From positions 305,120-341,541 of the forward strand of contig NW_003108090.1 in NCBI RefSeq assembly GCF_000003605.2: a DNA stretch of 36,422 bases. Reading direction: 5' to 3'. The translations under genes were made by a program, and so were the position numbers. The stretch is from Saccoglossus kowalevskii (taxonomy: Eukaryota; Hemichordata; Enteropneusta; Harrimaniidae). This document shows positions 13,709 to 24,360 of this stretch, one piece after another; the stretch's first letter is position 1, and each line of letters begins with the position of its first letter. The notes under the pieces are model-generated. The model did not search any database and was not told the DNA's origin. It saw only the letters and a list, made by a program, of their open reading frames with translations.

Positions 13709-13982
13709 CATGATTCGACGTGGCTGCATTGGTCGTCTATAAAAATGGAGCTTCATGTCTATAAATATTTCAGCGCTTTTGGTGGGTCTCAAGTTTAGTG
13801 AACCTTGGTTGCATCAAAGACCTTTGGTTGCGTGGGTCTCCATTCAGTCACTGACCATTAGCGATTCAATGAATGAACGCATCCTAACGAGGACGGGGAC
13901 GCGGGAAAATAACAATATGGTCTAAAATTAAACAAAGGTTTGACTGCGTTGGTCCATCGTCAAGTTTACACATTGACAATAG
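13709..13982 (+). other. Unidentified TATA-containing cassette, copy A
   Basis: This is about 270 bp with a reversed CCAAT motif, TATAAAAA at about 13739, a second TATAAATA 20 bp later, then a strongly conserved stretch running to CAAGTTTACACATT. It is nearly identical to copy C (21800-22072) and more diverged from copy B. It has no long open frame (an ATG after the TATA ends after 17 codons). It could be a pol II non-coding RNA gene, a relic of another histone gene's 5' region, or a transposon piece. It matches none of the snRNAs I know. Confidence 0.5.
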
Positions 13983-14025
13983 TAATGCTCCAAGCGGGAA
14001 ATCATTTACAAAATAGACGGAATGT

Positions 14026-14283
14026 AAATATTCAGCGCGTTGGTGAGTCTCGATTTTAGTGAACCTTGATTTCTACCTCCATGATTGCATCAAAGACTTT
14101 TGGTTGCGTGGGGCATTGTCCTTTTATAAATGTACGTGGGGTCTCCATTCAGTAACTGACTATCAGCAATTCAATGAATGAATGAATGCTTCGTAACGAG
14201 GATGGGGAACGCGGGAAAACAAAAATGGGGTGTGAAATTTAACAAAGGTTGGACTGCGTTGGTCCATTGTCAAGTTTACACAT
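14026..14283 (+). other. Unidentified cassette, copy B (diverged)
   Basis: It repeats the cassette A sequence from TTCAGCGC through CAAGTTTACACAT with several substitutions and indels. An insertion contains its own TATA-like motif (CTTTTATAAATG) about 30 bp before the conserved GTCTCCATTCAGT. It lacks the first TATA region of copies A and C. This copy is present only in the first H4 module. Confidence 0.5.
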
Positions 14284-14664
14284 GTACAAATGTTATAAGT
14301 TTTGTTATATGCCCACAAAATCTGTCCATGGAGCTCCATGCTTCAACGATCATATTTTGAGAAGAAAAATCACTTCTTATAATAATATTTTATTGACACG
14401 ACACTGACACCAGAAAGGCACATCACCAATAGTCTGAAAAAACTAAAACACACAAAACAAAACGCGACTAAATGATAAAACTACAAAAATAAGAAATAAA
14501 GGTATTATAAAGTATTATTAAGTATTATAACGCCACCCTTAACATTCCCATCTAAATAGAATAATTTACATTTATTTTACTTCCAAGGATACTAGTATAC
14601 AAAATATGTTCCTCGTGTCCGACATTTCTGAAAAGTTTGTTGACCTCACCTTAGCAGAGTTTCT

Positions 14665-15173
<509 letters not shown>

Positions 15174-15200
15174 ATTTACCGAATCAAAACTAAACCAAAC

Positions 15201-15240
15201 GGCCCTTCTCAGGGCCACCACATCCTCCAAAAAGAGAACT
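15201..15240 (+). terminator. H4 (copy 1) 3'-end stem-loop with UCUC loop
   Basis: GGCCCTTCTCAGGGCC (15201-15216) has the standard histone stem, but the loop is UCUC where the H3, H2A and H2B genes here have UUUC. The downstream element CCAAAAAGAGAACT at 15227-15240 matches that of the other histone genes. Confidence 0.93.
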
Positions 15241-15267
15241 ACCGTATAATTTTAATTTTTGAGTCCC

Positions 15268-15282
15268 GTGTGCGAAGCACAC
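15268..15282. repeat. Hairpin GTGTGCGAAGCACAC after H4
   Basis: A perfect 6-bp stem with a GAA loop, enclosed by CCC and GGG, just past the H4 processing element. The second H4 has the same hairpin (about 23170-23184). In copy 2 the following sequence (CTGTATGTGTCTGTCCG) has a transposon-end look, so this may be the edge of an old mobile element carried along in the duplication. Confidence 0.5.
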
Positions 15283-15318
15283 AATGGGAGTTTTTGCAGT
15301 TACCCTACCTGTATGTAT

Positions 15319-16290
15319 AATATCTTCATTGTTTTAGAAATCAGCCGACCAATTAATATCATAGAGGGGGTGTTGAACGAATTACAAGATAAATACCGAT
15401 AAAAAATTACATGCAAGGTGGTGTTGCATGAACATGACAAATAAGAACAGCGTGGAGGTATAATATCTCCATGCTTTGAGTAAACAGTCTACCATTTGAT
15501 ATCAGGTAGGTCACAATCAAGTTATTAGTACAAAGTAAAAAAAAGTACAAATAAGACGCAGTGGGATTGCTACATTGTGTTCAATTTATTCCAGATACCC
15601 AAAATGATTACTACGAATAAATTAATGTAATTGTTTTCCTGGGAAAAAAACAAACATTGGTGGCACAAAGTATTAAAGAGACCTAGACCCGTACTAAGCG
15701 TTTTTATTCAGACACAACAAATTGGTAGGGTTCGAGAAATTATGGGATGTATTTTCAATATGTAGTACTCTCGGCACAACAAATGAATTGCTCTCATCTT
15801 TATAAATCTCACGAACTGAGAACTGGTTTCTATACGTATTTTTGTTGGCATCATTTTGAATATTTTCAAATGACACACTACAATTTATAATTAGTTGTTG
15901 ACAGAAATGAGTCTTGTTGTGCCAAGAGTTATATCCAAAGCCAAAAAACAAAACAAAATCCGCGCTCGAAACAATGTAGGGATCTTTTTACTATCTGCTT
16001 CCTCTCCCAGACTGATATTATAATCGTCAAGTCACAGTCCCTCTATCCCACAAAATTGTGAAAATAGGTTCTGCTTACATATGAAAAGACTAAGTGACAT
16101 TCCGCCATTGCCAATTTTGCTCGTAATTTACCATACACTGTAACTGAACGGCATGAAAAGTATAAAAGAATGAATTACTCCGCAATCCAGTATTTACTGG
16201 TACCACATTTCGAACGTGCGTTTTTGGTAACACGACATTTTGGGGATATTTAAAACTGATTATCGAATCACACACACAATTATTAGTTAC
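15319..16290. other. Spacer between H4 and H2A
   Basis: No gene is supported. It contains a quasi-palindrome GCGTGGAGGTATAATATCTC (about 15450-15474) and a CACAGTCCCTCTATCCC motif near 16034, both recurring elsewhere in the window, so small element remnants are likely. Confidence 0.45.
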
Positions 16291-16292
16291 GG

Positions 16293-16333
16293 TAGTTCTC
16301 TTTTTGAAGGATGTGGTGGCCCTGAAAAGGGCC
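16293..16333 (-). terminator. H2A mRNA 3'-end: histone stem-loop plus downstream element
   Basis: On the minus strand, GGCCCTTTTCAGGGCC (16333-16318) with the canonical UUUC loop is followed by a CAAAAAGAGAACT-type U7-pairing element. It lies 30 nt past the H2A stop. Confidence 0.95.
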
Positions 16334-16363
16334 GTTTGGTTTTGAGTATGCATAGCATACGAT

Positions 16364-16741
16364 TTACTTGGATTTGGCGTGGGATTTTTTGGGCAGAAGT
16401 ACAGCCTGGATGTTAGGCAGTACGCCACCTTGGGCAATGGTTACTCCGGACATCAGTTTGTTCAATTCTTCGTCGTTGCGGACAGCCAACTGCAAGTGAC
16501 GGGGAATGATCCTGGACTTTTTGTTGTCACGGGCGGCGTTGCCGGCCAACTCAAGGATTTCAGCGGCTAAGTACTCGAGTACGGCAGCCAAATAGACTGG
16601 AGCACCGGCACCGACGCGCTCTGCGTAGTTGCCCTTTCTCAGGAAACGGTGCACACGACCAACTGGGAACTGCAGACCAGCACGGCTGGAACGAGTCTTG
16701 GACTTTCCCTTTGCTTTGCCTCCTTTACCACGACCAGACAT
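16364..16741 (-). CDS. Histone H2A (canonical)
   Basis: This intronless gene encodes a 125-residue core histone that pairs with H2B. The N-terminus is [13 protein letters not shown]. The acidic patch is complete ([16 protein letters not shown] and NDEELNKL), and the ubiquitination-site region near the C-terminus reads LLPKKS. The end is HAKSK, with no SQ motif, so it is not H2A.X, and it lacks H2A.Z signatures. Its start codon faces the H2B gene across a shared intergenic promoter. A truncated duplicate of its first codons appears at 17243-17283, beyond the N gap, and is probably an assembly duplicate. Confidence 0.98.
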   Translation of the reverse strand: MSGRGKGGKAKGKSKTRSSRAGLQFPVGRVHRFLRKGNYAERVGAGAPVYLAAVLEYLAAEILELAGNAARDNKKSRIIPRHLQLAVRNDEELNKLMSGVTIAQGGVLPNIQAVLLPKKSHAKSK

Positions 16742-17044
16742 ATTGAAATACTTTCAGTTGAACTTGGTGAGAAAACTATTAGTATATTTATTTGGCAATG
16801 CGCTGACACTATTTATACCTCCCGCTCGGATTCTGTTCGTATACTACCTCCACCAATCAGAACACGACAATAAGTGGCCTTGTAGATTCAATAAAGCGAA
16901 TAATACTAGGCTAAGTTGTGTTTTCTCTTGCGTTCGCTACGTTTCCCGCCTTCCTCGTTGAATCCTTCATTTACATGTCATTCACTATATATAGTTGGCC
17001 AATTGACTTTACTAACATTCTGAACATTACTTCTGACGTTCATC
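16742..17044. promoter_or_regulatory. Shared divergent H2A/H2B promoter
   Basis: In about 300 bp lie a minus-strand TATA box for H2A (GGTATAAAT, 16819-16811), a CCAATCAG box at 16854-16861, an E2F-type TTTCCCGCC at 16942-16950, an octamer-like ATTTACAT (one mismatch from ATTTGCAT) at 16970-16977, and a TATATATAG box for H2B near 16986-16994. The same promoter appears again, base for base, at 17284-17586. Confidence 0.85.
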
Positions 17045-17062
17045 ATGCCTCCTAAGGCAAGT
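17045..17062 (+). pseudogene. H2B start truncated at the assembly gap
   Basis: The first six codons of H2B (MPPKAS) run into the N gap. The identical promoter and codons recur before the complete H2B at 17587. This is best read as the end of a contig that overlaps the next contig, and not as a second gene. Confidence 0.75.
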
Positions 17063-17242
17063 NNNNNNNNNNNNNNNNNNNNNNNNNNNNNNNNNNNNNN
17101 NNNNNNNNNNNNNNNNNNNNNNNNNNNNNNNNNNNNNNNNNNNNNNNNNNNNNNNNNNNNNNNNNNNNNNNNNNNNNNNNNNNNNNNNNNNNNNNNNNNN
17201 NNNNNNNNNNNNNNNNNNNNNNNNNNNNNNNNNNNNNNNNNN
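17063..17242. other. Assembly gap (180 N)
   Basis: A run of 180 N. The 362 bases immediately before it (16701-17062) are identical to the 362 bases immediately after it (17243-17604), as expected if overlapping contig ends were scaffolded without merging. The gap length should not be trusted. Confidence 0.95.
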
Positions 17243-17604
17243 GACTTTCCCTTTGCTTTGCCTCCTTTACCACGACCAGACATATTGAAATACTTTCAGT
17301 TGAACTTGGTGAGAAAACTATTAGTATATTTATTTGGCAATGCGCTGACACTATTTATACCTCCCGCTCGGATTCTGTTCGTATACTACCTCCACCAATC
17401 AGAACACGACAATAAGTGGCCTTGTAGATTCAATAAAGCGAATAATACTAGGCTAAGTTGTGTTTTCTCTTGCGTTCGCTACGTTTCCCGCCTTCCTCGT
17501 TGAATCCTTCATTTACATGTCATTCACTATATATAGTTGGCCAATTGACTTTACTAACATTCTGAACATTACTTCTGACGTTCATCATGCCTCCTAAGGC
17601 AAGT
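17243..17604. repeat. Second copy of the H2A/H2B promoter segment (probable assembly duplicate)
   Basis: Identical over 362 bases to 16701-17062: antisense H2A codons 1-14, the shared promoter (CCAATCAG 17395-17402, TTTCCCGCC 17484-17492, TATATATAG 17528-17536), and the first six H2B codons. A real very recent tandem duplication is the alternative. Confidence 0.85.
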
Positions 17605-17961
17605 GGTAAAGCAGCAAAGAAAGGCGGTAAGGCTAAGGCCGCCGCTCGTAGCGGTGACAAGAAGAAGAGAAGGAGGGGAAGGAAAGAATCCTACGGTATC
17701 TACATCTACAAGGTGTTGAAGCAAGTTCACCCAGACACCGGTGTCTCTTCCAAAGCCATGTCAATCATGAACAGCTTCGTCAACGATATCTTCGAGCGTA
17801 TCGCAACAGAAGCTTCCCGTTTGGCTCACTACAACAAGCGTAGAACGATCACCAGCAGAGAAATCCAGACCGCCGTCCGTCTCTTGTTGCCCGGTGAGCT
17901 TGCCAAGCACGCCGTCAGCGAAGGCACCAAAGCCGTCACCAAGTACACAAGTTCTAAGTAA
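17587..17961 (+). CDS. Histone H2B
   Basis: This intronless gene encodes a 124-residue core histone that dimerises with H2A. It has a Lys/Arg/Ala-rich tail (starting [15 protein letters not shown]), a basic KKKRRRGRK repression patch, the histone fold from [20 protein letters not shown], and the conserved end AVTKYTSSK with the ubiquitin-acceptor lysine. One residue is unusual: the normally invariant loop NKRSTITS reads NKRRTITS, a Ser-to-Arg change (codon AGA). The tail resembles other invertebrate H2Bs. The gene has its own TATA box and a canonical stem-loop, so it looks functional. Confidence 0.97.
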   Translation: MPPKASGKAAKKGGKAKAAARSGDKKKRRRGRKESYGIYIYKVLKQVHPDTGVSSKAMSIMNSFVNDIFERIATEASRLAHYNKRRTITSREIQTAVRLLLPGELAKHAVSEGTKAVTKYTSSK

Positions 17962-17990
17962 ATTGTATGCCTAGCGTACACAAATCAAAC

Positions 17991-18030
17991 GGCCCTTTTC
18001 AGGGCCACCACATCCTCCAAAAAGAGAACT
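17991..18030 (+). terminator. H2B mRNA 3'-end: histone stem-loop plus downstream element
   Basis: GGCCCTTTTCAGGGCC (17991-18006) with the canonical UUUC loop, followed by CCAAAAAGAGAACT (18017-18030) for U7 pairing. Confidence 0.96.
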
Positions 18031-18321
18031 ACCGTAATTCTATCATCTCACAATACAATACAGTATAGCAATTTCTAACAGTACAATAGCAAATCTCATT
18101 TAGCTAAACAATATCGTACGAATATACTTTTAAATAGCAGGATTAGTCATTAGCTAAAATAACGTACTAGCTAAAATTACATGTTTTCCAGTACTATATT
18201 GCCAGTAATGGCTACAAGCAGTGATGTCTGAACCACGGCGTAACAAAATTGTCAGGATCCAACACGCCGCCTATACTAGTATGTATAATCCCAAATTACT
18301 GTGCTGAAATGCTTTGTCGAA

Positions 18322-18325
<4 letters not shown>

Positions 18326-18371
<46 letters not shown>
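18326..18371. repeat. (TA)n microsatellite
   Basis: About 23 uninterrupted TA units. It sits at the left limit of the segmental duplication that continues to 19355, and the second copy has only a short degenerate AT stretch at the matching place. Confidence 0.95.
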
Positions 18372-18374
<3 letters not shown>

Positions 18375-19355
18375 TATCTACCTAACATGATAATATATAG
18401 GTCGATTGTACCTCCCAAGCTCTGTAGTTGTATATAGTGAGTCAAATTTGGGATTTTTTGTATCAACCTGCTTCTAGAAACTACAAGGAAACTATTTGTT
18501 GCTTCTCTATTTTTATTGCATACCGTTGATGGCGGTATACACTATGCATATATTTGACTGGTGAAGATGTGCATTTAGATATCCAGCTAATTACTATTAG
18601 TTAGGGGAAAAAACTCCTTAGTTTGAGCTAAATATTAAGAAATAACGAGTGTGATGCAATATTAAACATATATTAAGTCGATTGAGCGAGGGCGTTACAA
18701 TAACATTCCACGTAACGAATATATATATTGTTGATGAAGCCTACTAAATGTATACCATGAACTGCAAACAACCAGATGTTTTCAAATATAGGGAGAATTT
18801 ATTTAGAAAAAAAATAAACAAGTGTTCTCAGTAAGTGTTATTTACACTCGTTATCTTCTCATTATAAAAACTGTTATTTTTTCGTAGTGTAGAAACCAAA
18901 CTGTCAATGTAAAGCCAGTGTAGTGAAAATAAATAAATATACTGTGCTAGTATGTATTTAGCAAATCCAGGACCACTGTAACTTCTATGTTTTCAGTCTC
19001 GGAAGCATGCATTGTATAAAGAATCAGATTGTGTTACAGTTTTGTGTACTATTCCCAGAAACTCCCGTGCTGCAATTACTGGCACTGACTAGTGCGAGGC
19101 AATAGGGTATTGTGAATGTTTTCCAGAAAAGAACTACATGCTAAAAATTAAATGAAATAATATCTCAATAGACCCATTGTTAATATTTATTTTCATTTAT
19201 TTATTCAATTAAATAATTAATATATTTTTGCTTTGTTTTGTAGATAGAATGACCGTATACTAGTATGAATATAAACTACTAGTTAGGCCTAACAAATCTC
19301 TGGTCAGCGAATTCCCTACTGCATAGCGCCCTCTGTTGACAAAGTGATAAAACCT
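18371..19355 (+). repeat. Segmental duplication, block 3, copy 1 (H2B downstream spacer)
   Basis: It aligns in order with 24361-25210, for example TACCGTTGATGGCGGTATAC, GTTGATGAAGCCTACTAAAT and AGCGCCCTC...TTGACAAAGTGAT. No gene is visible in either copy. This is spacer that was copied together with the histone module. Confidence 0.85.
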
Positions 19356-20491
19356 GCGAAAAATGATACTGTAAAATACTTTTCTTTTCGCTGAAATGAA
19401 TGATTCAGTTAAAATATAAAATCCAGCGAATGTACCTTTTTCCTATATTTTCCATTCAATAAATTTCTTACAAAATACCCAAAATATCTTTCCAGAATCA
19501 CTCAATGTTTTTTGTAAATTTGATATCTTAATTTTAGGAGAGAGATAAGCTGCCATGGATTTTAGTATGTTACTGTCAAACGTCGTCATCAATTCCACAA
19601 ACTTATTATATGAAAGCAAATTAAAATAGTACCTTGGAATGTATTTTTTTGTATAAGCGCAAAAAATAGACAAATTAATAATAAATGATATTAATCTTCA
19701 ATTTCAGATTCATTGCATCAAGGGCAGACTCAGACACTTCTTTAAATACCATTTTTTCTGTCGGTTTCTATTCTCAGACCATGAGCCGAGTAACAAAAAC
19801 GCGATAATATACATAGAGTGGGGACGGACACAGAAAAAGTACCGCTCGGGTTCAAGACGAATTTTAAAATTTCGATAGTTTTCTAGTTTATCCATAGTTG
19901 AAATATCACCATGCCAATCTAGAAACAAATTTCAGTCTAGGAGCGAGTATCTTAATAAATAAATAAATAAATAAATGAATATTTAAGACGTCCTGTTGGA
20001 ATCCAAACATCTTGCATATTGCACGATAATAATAGTTGTTTTACATAAGTTTTTGGTTTGGTCTAGATTTAGACTGATAAATCTTTAAGTTGTACTGCAT
20101 AAAGTAACATTTACTATTATGGTATCTTGTCCCTGACATGCGTAATAATTTGATCCAATACTTGACACATCTCTTAGCTGTTATTATAAAAATTGTGTAA
20201 CGCCCACAATCTCCCAGTAGTGCACAGTTTGGAGCATTTTGGGAGACACCTCAAAATGTTCAACAAGCAAGATATTGGTTTTCTTTTAATTGATTCATAA
20301 CAGTGGTGGACCCACATTTCAGACCCTTATGTTAATATTAGCAGAATCTTTGTGTCAAATATGTTGAAGAAATAGTCGTAAAATAGTGGGCACGATTTCC
20401 TCGTGTGTGTAAATAAATAAATAAAATAAAATATCTTGTTAGGCAAGGAATTAGGTAGCACAGGACAAGCAACAATACACCAGGATACTTG
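19356..20491. other. Non-coding spacer with a (TAAA)n microsatellite
   Basis: No gene is supported. TACTGTAAAATAC... near 19369 looks like one end of the TA-flanked MITE family found in GTF2F1. A (TAAA)n run lies at 19954-19976. Confidence 0.5.
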
Positions 20492-21075
20492 TAATAATAA
20501 TAATAATAATAAACTGTATTGTTATCGATCGTATCCTTTATAGGATCTTGAGTTAAATTACAATAAAGTGTGGATAAAAGAAAAAAACAAAGACAATAAT
20601 ATAATATGAAATAATATGAAACTATATCAACTTTTTCGGCATTATAAACCTATTTTTATGTACTTGAAATAAAACCCCCGTTTTCAAAAACTACAACTTT
20701 AGTCTTGGATAAATTTACAGTCAACTTCCACAAATCACAAAACTAACTCAAACTAGTTAACACTCGTTGTAAAATAGTCACAGAATGACAGCTATGTCCC
20801 TCTCCTTGATCTGGATCTAGGATGCTAAAATTAGATTAATTATGAAAAGGGGAATGGGCATAGTACATCCCTGTCTTACACCAATAGAGCAATCAACAAG
20901 TTTGTTGTTACATGTTTTTACACGTGTTTTGATATCAGTATAAATGCTAAATAGCATTCTAAACATTCTCCCTTGATGCCGCCCTTCAACAAACTGGTGC
21001 ACCATAATCTTTGACGCTAAACTCTGTCTAATGTTTTGAAAAATCCACAAAGGCAAGACGCCTATTTAAGATTGA
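20492..21075 (-). mobile_element. Decayed LINE fragment: reverse-transcriptase remnant and 3' tail
   Basis: Read on the minus strand, broken frames give reverse-transcriptase motifs in order: LAFVDFSK (the DFSKAFD block, then a stop), a stretch ending SIGVRQGC, and WKLTVNLSKTKVVVFENGG from the thumb region. The catalytic YADD block is missing between the last two, so there is an internal deletion plus stops and frameshifts. The 3' end is an (ATT)n run (20492-20512 on the plus strand as TAA repeats), typical of CR1/RTE/L2-like non-LTR elements. It is a dead, 5'-truncated copy. Confidence 0.8.
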
Positions 21076-21248
21076 TGTGAATATTTTACTAAAAATACTT
21101 AGAAGTGAGATGTCCTCGGCAAAATATGTTTAAACATAGAAATAGTAATCGCATCAGAACACCCCACCCACCAGCGATGTTTCCTTCAAGTTGGAAACTA
21201 TCTGTAAATTCCCTTGCACGGTCAAGAGACCAAATGCATTCAGTCGAT

Positions 21249-21402
21249 CAGTGGCGGATCCAGAGGGGGCAGCCCCCCACCAAAACGCATGAAAATGCAT
21301 CTGGATTACGCATAACATCGTCCGAATCACGCGGTCCCGTGTCTTCGACCAATAGGCCTGGACCCCCCCTCCCCCCAATACATTTTGCTGGATATGCCCC
21401 TG
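21249..21402. mobile_element. hAT-type MITE with 8-bp target duplication
   Basis: This 154-bp element begins CAGTGGCGGATCCAG and ends CTGGATATGCCCCTG, imperfect inverted ends matching at 12 of 15 positions. It is flanked by an exact 8-bp duplication CAGTCGAT (21241-21248 and 21403-21410), diagnostic of hAT-superfamily transposition. It has G and C runs inside and no coding capacity. Confidence 0.9.
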
Positions 21403-21799
21403 CAGTCGATACATTTTGGCAGGGGTTTCACAAATGCGTTCAATAGAAGGCCATCATCCTGTAACAACAGGCCAACAAATAAATAAAAAGGCTCTCAGCG
21501 AGACCGGTGAAGGCGGTCAATGGAGTCCAGAAAGTAGAAGGCTTGGGCTTGTAGCAGGCTCTTAACGAAACCCCTGCATTTTGGGGCTTTTCCCGTAACC
21601 CTTTTATTATTATTACCAGAGTCTCTGGGCGATATTGTTAAAGGTCGGCCATTTCAAATTAAGAAGGGGTGACCGGAAGATTTGTTTTAAAATAAATAGA
21701 AGAGAAGAATCTATGTCTCTATCGGATTGTGTTTTTAAAATAATAAATATATTTTTTTTTGTGGTTGTCCAGTGGAAAATTATCGTTTCTCTTTAATCG

Positions 21800-22072
21800 C
21801 ATGATTCATCTTGGCTGCGCTGGTCGTCTATAAAAACGGAGCTTCATGTCTATAAATATTTCAGCGCTTTTGGTTGGTCTCGAGTTTAGTGAACCTTGGT
21901 TGCATCAAAGACCTTTGATTGCGTGGGTCTCCATTCAGTCACTGACCATTAGCGATTCAATGAATGAACGCATCGTAACGAGGACGGGGACGCGGGAAAA
22001 TAACAATAGGGTGTGAAATTAAACTAAGATTGGACTGCGTTGGTCCATCGTCAAGTTTACACATTAACAATA
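21800..22072 (+). other. Unidentified TATA-containing cassette, copy C
   Basis: Nearly identical to cassette A (13709-13982), including both TATA-like motifs and the stretch from GTCTCCATTCAGTCACTGAC to CAAGTTTACACATT. The ATG that follows the TATA in copy A is ACG here, which argues against a translated product starting there. Confidence 0.5.
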
Positions 22073-22564
22073 GAAAATAATTGACTGGATGCTCTACACG
22101 GAAAGTCTTTTACAAGGTTCTAGTTGCTTGAGGGACTGTGTTTTTTTAAATGGAGGTAAAAAGAATAAATGAAGCTCAAACTCTCTACAGTCACTGATAG
22201 AGTGACTGGGAATTAATGTACAAATGTTACACGCTATCTTTCGTTATATGCCAACACATTTTAAGAAGATAAAATAACTTATTAATATATTTTATTGACA
22301 CGACACTGACACAGAAGGGCACATCACCAAAAAAACGTCTGAAAAAACTAAAACACACAAAACAAAACACGACGAGGAATGATAAAATTACAAAAATAAG
22401 AAATAAAGGTATTATAAAGTATTATAACGCCACCCTTAACATTCCCATCTAAATAGAATAATTTACATTTATTTTACTTCCAAGGATACTAGTATACAAA
22501 ATATGTTGTTCCTCGTGTCCGACATTTCTGAAAAGTTTGTTGACCCCACCTTAGCAGAGTTTCT

Positions 22565-23075
<511 letters not shown>

Positions 23076-23102
23076 ATTTACCGAATTCAAACCAAATCAA
23101 AC

Positions 23103-23142
23103 GGCCCTTCTCAGGGCCACCACATCCTCCAAAAAGAGAACT
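23103..23142 (+). terminator. H4 (copy 2) 3'-end stem-loop with UCUC loop
   Basis: GGCCCTTCTCAGGGCC (23103-23118) with the same UCUC loop variant as the other H4 gene, then CCAAAAAGAGAACT (23129-23142). Confidence 0.93.
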
Positions 23143-23325
23143 ACCGTATAATTTTAATTTTTGAGTCCCGTGTGCGAAGCACACAATGGGAGTTTTTGCA
23201 GTTACCCTGCCTGTATGTGTCTGTCCGTTCCACTGGCATCTCGATATTAATTACCTGATTTGCATGATAATTAGCTAATTTTTAGCTGTTCCTTGACTGT
23301 TCCACTGATATCTAAAGAGCCATTC

Positions 23326-24185
23326 ATTAAAGGAAACGTCAATCTAAGCAACGTAATTACCCCTTAAGAAAAAGTTCCACAAATGTAAGAGAATGCAATT
23401 TACAATTTTTTTTATATCACTTTTCATTCTCTAGATATTCAACTTTATATCATTATTATGTAGTTAGCCATCTTGATTCTCAAGCAAAGGATTATGGGTA
23501 AAATATGACATAGAATCTGTTGTCAAAAATTGAGAAATATTTCATCTATAACATGAGAAATACTGATGCGAATTAGTTCAATTTTTTGTTGTGCATATTA
23601 CTCATGTATATAATTATAGTAGTGGTAATTAGAAAATTACAAATACACATGAAGTCAAGATATTGCTAAAAACGTTAAAAAAATAAAAATTGATATTTTA
23701 GTCGTGAAATATAAAATGACACTTTTGTGTCCCCTTTTTGTGGTCAACATGTGATATATCACCTATTTAACCTACTCACATTGGTAAATTGTATACAATA
23801 TAAGAAAATTTTAGAATTTGGTAGAAAAACATAAAAATCAATATTCTCAGTTCTGTTTCCATGACAACTATTTTATAAATATGGATGGCACCAGTACATG
23901 TATGCTACCAATCTCTAAACTTACAGCCAATTTTAAGTTAAACTTTTGTAGTTATAGATGAAATCATTTTCTCAATTTCTGACAACAGAGTCTATGATGT
24001 CATACTTTACCTATACTTTACCCTTTACGTGAAAATCAAGATGGCTGACTTTATAATACTGATGAAAAGTTGAATATCTAGAGAATGAAAAGTGATATAA
24101 AAAAACTGTAAATTGCATTCTCCTACATTTGTAGAGCTTCTTTTTCAGAGGTCATTATATTGTTTGGGTTGATATTTCCTTTAAA
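23326..24185. mobile_element. Foldback-type element with about 240-bp inverted arms
   Basis: The left arm (about 23326-23565, starting ATTAAAGGAAA) is the imperfect reverse complement of the right arm (about 23940-24185, ending TTTCCTTTAAA). The best-conserved part is ATCACTTTTCATTCTCTAGA on the left against its complement near 24081-24102. The interior is short and non-coding. It sits where the body of the second H2A gene would be expected and is absent from the first module. Confidence 0.8.
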
Positions 24186-24230
24186 TTTTGATGAAACTTT
24201 GTACATACATGCTCTAGACTAATGCACAGA

Positions 24231-24327
24231 TCCTTTACCACGATCAGACATATTGAAACACAGTTCAACTTGGTGAGAAAACTATTAGTATATTTATTTG
24301 GCAATACGCTGACACTATTTATACTTC
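24231..24327 (-). pseudogene. Histone H2A remnant (7 codons plus promoter)
   Basis: On the minus strand the first seven codons read MSDRGKG, against MSGRGKG in the intact gene, preceded by the same leader and TATA region (GGTGAGAAAACTATTAGTAT on the plus strand). The homology stops abruptly at both ends. Downstream codons 8-125 are missing, next to the foldback element, and upstream the shared promoter is cut before the CCAAT box. The partner H2B gene is absent. It is a relic of a second H2A/H2B pair. Confidence 0.88.
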
Positions 24328-24360
24328 CCTTTTACAATGTATAGACGATATATAAATATA

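Noticed and set aside
13709-13982. Histone H1 gene at cassette A
   Set aside because: There is a plausible TATA box, but no Lys/Ala-rich open frame or winged-helix sequence follows it, and no stem-loop of its own.
17045-17503. Long frames crossing the N gap
   Set aside because: They consist mostly of unknown residues and join an H2B start to antisense H2A promoter sequence; an artefact of the gap.
18249-18437. 62-codon frame with an Ile-Tyr repeat
   Set aside because: It is a translation of the (TA)n microsatellite.
20817-21056. An intact reverse-transcriptase gene
   Set aside because: Only isolated motifs remain; stops, a frameshift and loss of the catalytic block show it is dead.
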